Origin: Sphingomonas sp. KR3-1
Lineage (GTDB): Bacteria; Pseudomonadota; Alphaproteobacteria; Sphingomonadales; Sphingomonadaceae
DNA: 64,000 bases
Reading direction: 5' to 3'
NCBI RefSeq assembly: GCF_040049295.1
Contig: NZ_JBDZDQ010000001.1
Location: 2,418,001-2,482,000, forward strand
Every line of letters begins with the position of its first letter. Within the stretch, counting starts at the first letter, position 1. Shown piece after piece: positions 59,191 through 64,000 of the stretch. The notes under the pieces are model-generated. The model saw only the letters and a program-made list of their open reading frames with translations. It was not told the origin of the DNA and did not search any database. A program made the position numbers and the translations under genes.

Positions 59191-60480
59191 ATGGCACGCA
59201 TCGAAACGCCCAACCGCATCCGCGGCACCCAGGACATCTTCGGCGAGGAGCAGCGGCGGTTCGCCCATGTGCTCGACGCTTTCGATCGGGTGCGCCGCCT
59301 CTATTGCTTCCAGCGCGTCGACATCCCCGTCTTCGAGGCGACGGGCGTGTTCGCGCGCTCGATGGGCGAGACCAGCGACGTCGTCTCCAAGGAGATGTAC
59401 ACCTTCCCGGACCGTGGCGGCGACCTGATCACGCTGCGCCCGGAATTCACCGCGGGCATCTGCCGCGCCTACATCACCGAGGGCTGGCAGCAATTCGCGC
59501 CGATCAAGCTCGTCACTTCGGGCCCGGTGTTCCGCTACGAGCGCCCGCAAAAGGGCCGCTTCCGCCAGTTCCACCAGCTCGACGCCGAGATCATCGGCGC
59601 CGCCGAGCCGGCAGCCGATGTCGAGCTGCTCGTCCTCGCCGACCAGCTGCTGCGAGATCTGGGCATCGAGGGCGTGACGCTCCAGCTCAATACGCTGGGT
59701 GACGCCGAGACGCGCGATGCGTGGCGCACCGCCCTGGTCGCGCATTTCGAGGCGCACAAGGATCAGCTGAGCGAGGACAGCCTGGTCCGGCTCGAGAAGA
59801 ACCCGATGCGCATCCTCGATTCGAAGGATCCCAAGGATCGCCCGGTCGCCGATTCGGCGCCGGACATCGATGCCTATCTGACCGAGGAGGCTCGCGCGTT
59901 CTTTGACGCCGTTCAGGAGGGGCTTCGCGCAGCCGGGGTGAAGTTTGAGCGCAACCCGCGCTTGGTACGCGGGCTCGATTATTATCGCCACACCGCGTTC
60001 GAGTTCGTCACCGATCGTCTCGGCGCGCAGGGAACCGTGCTCGCCGGCGGCCGCTATGACGGGCTGGTAGGCAATCTCGGCGGCCCCGAGACGCCGGGCG
60101 TGGGCTGGGCGGCGGGTGTCGAGCGGCTGGCGATGCTGATCCCGGAGCCGAATACATCGTTGCGGATAAGCGTGATCGCGGATCAGCCTGATTTGGAAAC
60201 TAAGGCCGACGAGATTGCTGGGCTTCTGCGTCGCTCTTTGATCGCTTTGGAGATGGGTTGGGGAATCAATCGCGCATTTCGCGGGAAGCCCAATAAGCAG
60301 GCTGATGCGGCAAAGAAGGCTGGGCGAGGTTTAATTTTGTTTGTCCGGAACGAAAGTGACGAGAGAGGACAGCTCCACACGTTCCCCATCGGACTAAGCA
60401 CGGAAGAGCATTTGGCGCTCGCGAGTGATCTGATGAACACGATTCACGCTGATCATATTTCCGCGAGTAATGTCGCGTGA
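59191..60480 (+). CDS. hisS: Histidyl-tRNA synthetase with atypical C-terminal part
   Basis: Charges tRNA-His. 429 residues. Class II motifs are clear: [13 protein letters not shown] at the start, [37 protein letters not shown] (HisA motif) and GGRYDGLV. The last 105 residues (from about 60150) are different: the DNA has about 53 percent G+C by count against roughly two-thirds upstream, and the protein only loosely follows the anticodon-binding pattern ([25 protein letters not shown]). The ATG at 59191 is preceded by weak ribosome-binding sequence. Stop overlaps the prfA start. Confidence 0.9.
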   Translation: MARIETPNRIRGTQDIFGEEQRRFAHVLDAFDRVRRLYCFQRVDIPVFEATGVFARSMGETSDVVSKEMYTFPDRGGDLITLRPEFTAGICRAYITEGWQQFAPIKLVTSGPVFRYERPQKGRFRQFHQLDAEIIGAAEPAADVELLVLADQLLRDLGIEGVTLQLNTLGDAETRDAWRTALVAHFEAHKDQLSEDSLVRLEKNPMRILDSKDPKDRPVADSAPDIDAYLTEEARAFFDAVQEGLRAAGVKFERNPRLVRGLDYYRHTAFEFVTDRLGAQGTVLAGGRYDGLVGNLGGPETPGVGWAAGVERLAMLIPEPNTSLRISVIADQPDLETKADEIAGLLRRSLIALEMGWGINRAFRGKPNKQADAAKKAGRGLILFVRNESDERGQLHTFPIGLSTEEHLALASDLMNTIHADHISASNVA

Positions 60481-61547
60481 AAATCCCCGCCGACCGCATT
60501 GCCGCGATCGAGGCGCGGCGCGACGAGCTGCAGGCGATGATGGCGACCGGCGATCTGTCGGGCGACCGTTTCGTCGCGGTGTCCAAGGAATATGCCGAGA
60601 TCGAGCCGGTGGCGCTGGCCGCGGGCGAGGTGCGGCGGCTGCGCACCGAGGGCGAATCGCTGCAGGCGATGACGCAGGAGTCCGACGACGAGCTCCGCGC
60701 CATGGCGGTCGAGGAGCTGCGCGCCAATGAGGCGACGCTGGCCGATGCCGAGCGCAACCTGGCGCTTTCGCTGCTGCCCAAGGACGCGGCCGATGCGCGC
60801 CCGGCGATGCTCGAGATCCGCGCCGGCGTGGGCGGCGACGAGGCGGCATTGTTCGCCGGCGACCTGCTGCGCATGTACCAGCGTTATGCCGATCGCATGG
60901 GCTGGAAGATCGAGCTGATCTCCGCCTCCGATTCGGAATTCGGCGGCTACAAGGAAGTCGTGCTCAGCGTCACCGGCACCGGCGTGTTCGCCAAGTTGAA
61001 GTTCGAGAGCGGTGTCCACCGCGTCCAGCGCGTGCCCGCGACCGAGGCGGGCGGGCGCATCCACACCTCGGCGGCGACGGTGGCGGTGCTGCCCGAGGCC
61101 GAGGACGCCGACATCAAGATCGACGACAAGGACCTGCGCATCGACATCTTCCGCGCCTCGGGTCCGGGCGGGCAGGGCGTCAACACCACCGATTCGGCGG
61201 TGCGCATCACCCATCTGCCCACCGGCACGATCGTCATCCAGCAGGACGAGCGCTCGCAGATCAAGAACAAGGCCAAGGCGATGAAGGTGCTGCGCACCCG
61301 CCTGTACGAGCGCGAGCGCGACCGGCTGGCGCAGGAGCGCTCGGGCGCGCGCGCCTCGCAGGTCGGCTCGGGCGATCGCTCGGAGCGCATCCGGACCTAT
61401 AATTTCCCGCAGGGCCGGGTGACCGACCACCGCATCAACCTGACGCTCCACCGCCTGCCCGAAGTGATGATGGGCGAGCTCGACGAACTGATCGACGCGC
61501 TGATCGCCCAGGACGAGGCCGACCGGCTCGCCCAGCTGGACGGGTAG
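60477..61547 (+). CDS. prfA: Peptide chain release factor 1
   Basis: Recognises UAA and UAG stops. 356 residues. The codon-recognition tripeptide PAT (187-189, [11 protein letters not shown]) and the catalytic GGQ (231-233, SGPGGQGVN) are present. The start is GTG 60477 overlapping the hisS stop as GTGA. Confidence 0.97.
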   Translation: MKIPADRIAAIEARRDELQAMMATGDLSGDRFVAVSKEYAEIEPVALAAGEVRRLRTEGESLQAMTQESDDELRAMAVEELRANEATLADAERNLALSLLPKDAADARPAMLEIRAGVGGDEAALFAGDLLRMYQRYADRMGWKIELISASDSEFGGYKEVVLSVTGTGVFAKLKFESGVHRVQRVPATEAGGRIHTSAATVAVLPEAEDADIKIDDKDLRIDIFRASGPGGQGVNTTDSAVRITHLPTGTIVIQQDERSQIKNKAKAMKVLRTRLYERERDRLAQERSGARASQVGSGDRSERIRTYNFPQGRVTDHRINLTLHRLPEVMMGELDELIDALIAQDEADRLAQLDG

Positions 61548-61561
61548 GGTGTACCGCTGAC

Positions 61562-61729
61562 CCATTCCTACTCCCCTCCCTGCAAGGGAGGGGTCGGGGG
61601 TGGGTTGCAACCCCGGCGAAGGCCGGGGGCGCCCGGCGAGACGGTAGCCTTGAAAAGAAAAGCTCGGGCATCGAGTCCGAGCTTGTTCTAACCCACCCCT
61701 TGCCCCTCCCTTGCAGGGAGGGGAATGTT
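61562..61729. repeat. Palindromic intergenic repeat between prfA and prmC
   Basis: CCCCTCCCTGCAAGGGAGGG (61572 on) is mirrored by CCCTCCCTTGCAGGGAGGGG (61705 on), with TGGGTT and AACCCA further inside and a CCGGCGAAGGCCGGGG hairpin in the spacer. It fills a 406-base gap (61548-61953) that normally is short between prfA and prmC; the rest (61730-61953) shows no gene apart from the palindrome before prmC. Confidence 0.85.
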
Positions 61730-61923
61730 GATGCGGAATGCGCGCCGACAAGGCTGGTAATGTTGGAAATGTTCTGCTTCGGTTCCGGCATGACCCGCAC
61801 CGCCCTTCTCGTGCTTCATCCCCTGGCCAGGCGCCGCCCCCGCGCACGTGTGGACTATCAAGGGAGTCAACATTTTTCGGGCGGTGCATTGGGTGTGCCT
61901 GAGGGATATCAGCCACTTAGCCA

Positions 61924-61941
61924 TTCAACCATCTGGTTGAA
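61924..61941 (+). promoter_or_regulatory. Perfect palindrome TTCAACCA-TC-TGGTTGAA before prmC
   Basis: An 8-bp inverted repeat with a 2-base centre, 12 bases upstream of the prmC ATG. It could be an operator or a hairpin covering the ribosome-binding region (CTAGAGGTCGGC follows). Confidence 0.5.
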
Positions 61942-61953
61942 CTAGAGGTCGGC

Positions 61954-62817
61954 ATGGCACTTCCCGATTCCTCGCCTGAAGCAGCGCCCTCCGCAAACGG
62001 CGAGCGCGTCCGCGCGGCGCTCAACGAAGCTGCCCGTGCGCTCGAGCGGGTCTCCGATTCGCCGCGCCTCGATGCCGAACTGCTGATGGCGCATGCGCTC
62101 GGCGTGCCGCGTGACATGCTGCTGCTGCGCCGGCTCGACGATCCCGCGCCCGAAGGCTTCGCGCCGCTGCTCGCCCGCCGGCTGACGCACGAGCCGGTCG
62201 CCTATATCACCGGCAGCCGCGCCTTCTGGACGATCGAGCTGCGCGTCGGCCCCGGCGTGCTGATCCCGCGGCCCGACAGCGAAACGCTGCTCGAGGCGGC
62301 GCTCGAATATTTCGGGGCGAAAGCGCCGGCCCGCATCCTCGATCTCGGCACCGGGCCGGGCACGCTGCTGTTCGCAGCGCTCGCCGAATGGCCCGAGGCG
62401 CATGGACTCGGCGTCGACGAATCCGAGCAGGCCTGGGACTATTTCGAAGCGAATTGTGCCGCGCTCGGCATGGACGAGCGGGCGCGCTTCAAGTTCGGCG
62501 ACTGGACGGATGGCCTGGACGGCCAGTTCGACCTGATCCTTGCCAACCCGCCCTATATCGGCACCGAAGAATCGCTCCCCGAACAGGTCCGCGATCACGA
62601 GCCGGCGGGGGCGCTGTTCGCCGGGCCGGACGGGCTCGACGACTATCGCCGGATCATTCCGGATCTGCGTCGCCTGCTCGCGCCCGGCGGCGCGGCGGTG
62701 CTCGAGATCGGCTGGACTCAGGCAGATGCCGTATCCGCGATTGCCCGGAATAGCGGCTTTGCGGTGACGCTGTACAAGGACCTTGGAGCGAGGCCGCGTG
62801 CGCTGCTTCTCTCTTGA
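61954..62817 (+). CDS. prmC: Release-factor glutamine methyltransferase
   Basis: Methylates the GGQ glutamine of release factors. 287 residues. Helical N-domain, then ARILDLGTGPGTLLFAAL (motif I, a slightly atypical GPGT where GSGA is usual) and LILANPPYIG (NPPY, 198-201). ATG 61954. Separated from prfA by a 406-base gap with a repeat. Confidence 0.95.
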   Translation: MALPDSSPEAAPSANGERVRAALNEAARALERVSDSPRLDAELLMAHALGVPRDMLLLRRLDDPAPEGFAPLLARRLTHEPVAYITGSRAFWTIELRVGPGVLIPRPDSETLLEAALEYFGAKAPARILDLGTGPGTLLFAALAEWPEAHGLGVDESEQAWDYFEANCAALGMDERARFKFGDWTDGLDGQFDLILANPPYIGTEESLPEQVRDHEPAGALFAGPDGLDDYRRIIPDLRRLLAPGGAAVLEIGWTQADAVSAIARNSGFAVTLYKDLGARPRALLLS

Positions 62818-63088
62818 AAAGTCTCAAAAACGACACATATTTCTGCTTGGACATTGGTGCCGCACCGGCTAAGACAGCCACGGGGTAGGGTACTTTCAAC
62901 CAAGCCGTTGAAACGATGGGCCGTGAAAAGCACTGCCCCAAATTCAGGTCATGACAGCCACTGCAGTCCGGTGGCCATGGCGGGCGAGCAGCGCCTCCCG
63001 AGGCGTTGGCGCGCATTTGTAAACTGCATCCGGGACCCAGGAATTGGACCGACGGACAGCGTAAACAAGACAGGACAAACAGACCTTG
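62818..63088. other. Intergenic region upstream of DUF4167 gene
   Basis: 271 bases, more A+T than the flanks. No gene is seen. It likely holds the promoter and a long leader for the DUF4167 gene; AGGA lies about 13 bases before its start. Confidence 0.5.
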
Positions 63089-63880
63089 ATGAACAATCGT
63101 CAGGCCGGCCGCCGTCGTGGTCGTGGCGGGCAGCAGCAGCGCCAGGGGGGTAACCCCGGCCAGCAGGGTAACGGGAATCGCATCGACAATCGTGCCCGCG
63201 GCAATGCCGCCCAGCTGCTCGAGAAATACAAGAATCTGGCGCGGGATGCCCAGATGCAGGGCGACCGGGTCAATACCGAATATTACCTGCAGTTCGCCGA
63301 TCACTATTTCCGCGTGCTGAGCGAGACGCGTTCGCGCTTCGAGGAGCAGAACCAGCAGCGCCGCCAGCGTGACGATTTCGACGGCGACGAAGACGATTTC
63401 GACATGGAAGCCGATGGCAACCGTGCCGAGGACGGCGACTATCAGCAGGAGCCGCGTGCGCAGCAGCCGCGCCGCGACCGCGAGGATCGCCAGGAGCGTT
63501 CGGACCGCCAGGGTCAGGATCGCCAGGAGCGTCAGGGCCAGGATCGCCAAGGCCAGGATCGCCAGGAGCGTCAGCCCCGCCGCGATCGCGAGGACCGGGC
63601 TCCCCGTGCCAATGGCCGCAGCAACGGCCATGCCGTCGAGGCCGAGAGCTTCGAGCAGCCCGCCGCGCAGGACAGCGCGCCCCGTGAAGAGGCCGCGCCG
63701 CGCCGCGCGCGCCGTCCTCGCCGCGAGGAGGTCCAGGCCGATGACAACCATGCCATCGACGCCGCCGTGCTGCCGCCCGCCTTCGGGATCGACACCGCCG
63801 CACCGGTTGCGGATGCGGAAGAGCCGGCCAAGAAGCCGCGTCGCCCGCGCGCCCGCAAGGACGCCGAAGCGACCGCCTGA
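63089..63880 (+). CDS. DUF4167 protein
   Basis: 263 residues. The N-terminal DUF4167 domain (about 1-80: RRRGRGGQQQRQGGN, NAAQLLEKYKNLARDAQMQG, YYLQFADHYFRVL) is conserved in alphaproteobacteria next to prmC. The rest is low-complexity, with a charged repeat of about 10 residues (QGQDRQERQ units, residues 135-160) that arises from DNA repeats, and a basic C-terminus. Likely RNA- or nucleoid-binding, not proven. Start ATG 63089; a TTG just before is less likely. Confidence 0.92.
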   Translation: MNNRQAGRRRGRGGQQQRQGGNPGQQGNGNRIDNRARGNAAQLLEKYKNLARDAQMQGDRVNTEYYLQFADHYFRVLSETRSRFEEQNQQRRQRDDFDGDEDDFDMEADGNRAEDGDYQQEPRAQQPRRDREDRQERSDRQGQDRQERQGQDRQGQDRQERQPRRDREDRAPRANGRSNGHAVEAESFEQPAAQDSAPREEAAPRRARRPRREEVQADDNHAIDAAVLPPAFGIDTAAPVADAEEPAKKPRRPRARKDAEATA

Positions 63881-63914
63881 TCGGCGTCGCGCACCCTATA
63901 CTATAGGCAACGCT

Positions 63915-63946
63915 ATCGGCGGCTGGGCTCGGGCTCAGTCGCCGAT
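63915..63946. terminator. Hairpin after DUF4167 gene
   Basis: ATCGGCG (63915-63921) pairs with CGCCGAT (63940-63946), with further partial pairing in between. It lies between DUF4167 and a convergent partial gene, and overlaps that gene's stop. Confidence 0.5.
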
Positions 63947-64000
63947 ATCTATTTCGGGGCTGACTCGGTCTTCCACCTGCTCGTCATGGCCGGTGCCCGA
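63935..64000 (-). CDS. C-terminal end of a minus-strand gene, unidentified
   Basis: An open minus-strand frame runs from the right edge to a TGA at 63935-63937 and encodes about 21 residues ending SPEIDIGD. The acidic tail and position convergent with DUF4167 make a real gene end plausible. Too short to identify. Confidence 0.4.
   Translation of the reverse strand, partial: SGTGHDEQVEDRVSPEIDIGD

Noticed and set aside
58969..59991. Extension of the adaptor frame to 750 codons
   Set aside because: It lies antisense to hisS and has no adaptor features.
63480..63590. Tandem repeats in the DUF4167 gene as a CRISPR-like array
   Set aside because: The repeats are coding (QDRQERQ units), with no spacers and in frame.

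Overview
The window looks like a chromosomal segment of a high-G+C alphaproteobacterium, most likely a sphingomonad (Sphingomonas or a close relative). Reasons: a TonB-dependent receptor of the sphingomonad type, an F1 ATP synthase operon in the order atpH-atpA-atpG-atpD-atpC kept apart from F0, PhaR beside polyhydroxyalkanoate genes, CpaF, a prmC/DUF4167 pair, many small exported proteins with no known function, and palindromic intergenic repeats of types common in this group. Gene density is high. Neighbours often share ATGA or TGATG junctions, and several convergent genes overlap at their 3' ends.

Left part (1-12550): the 5' portion of a TonB receptor gene running off the left edge; an acetyl-CoA acetyltransferase and a short PhaC-like synthase on the minus strand, divergent from phaR and a SLATT-like two-helix membrane protein; a soluble chemoreceptor-like protein, an exported methyltransferase-like protein, an Imm42-like protein, a retropepsin-PDZ protein and the pilus ATPase CpaF.

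12575-19432 is the F1 ATP synthase operon (minus strand). It is unusual in carrying three extra exported or lipoprotein genes, tightly coupled to the atp genes. 19667-36219 holds an RNA helicase, a PilZ protein, a xylosidase/MFS sugar operon, Ada plus a DUF1203 protein, two exported peptidase-like proteins, PriA, and a patch of small membrane and exported genes with a duplicated gene flanking a frameshifted DUF3592 pseudogene. 36230-44484 is mostly housekeeping (transaldolase-like Fsa, XerC, DedA, GshB, YraN, RsmI, LppC-type lipoprotein, HemW), with several palindromic repeats.

The most interesting region is 44578-51452: a four-gene minus-strand cluster encoding an alpha/beta hydrolase, a caspase-like protease, a protein ending in a prokaryotic-YEATS-like domain, and a DUF1906-SH3-CHAP-like peptidoglycan hydrolase, divergent from an unrecognised 374-residue protein. 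Two genes overlap by ATGA. This looks like a predicted conflict or regulated-cell-death cassette with protease, lipase and wall-lytic effectors. Its function is inferred from domains only.

Right part (51490-64000): tRNA-Gly(UCC), RidA and an enoyl-CoA hydratase, a complete tripartite RND efflux operon, then hisS, prfA, prmC and a DUF4167 gene. hisS has a low-G+C, divergent 3' end that suggests recombination. The last bases hold the C-terminal end of another minus-strand gene.
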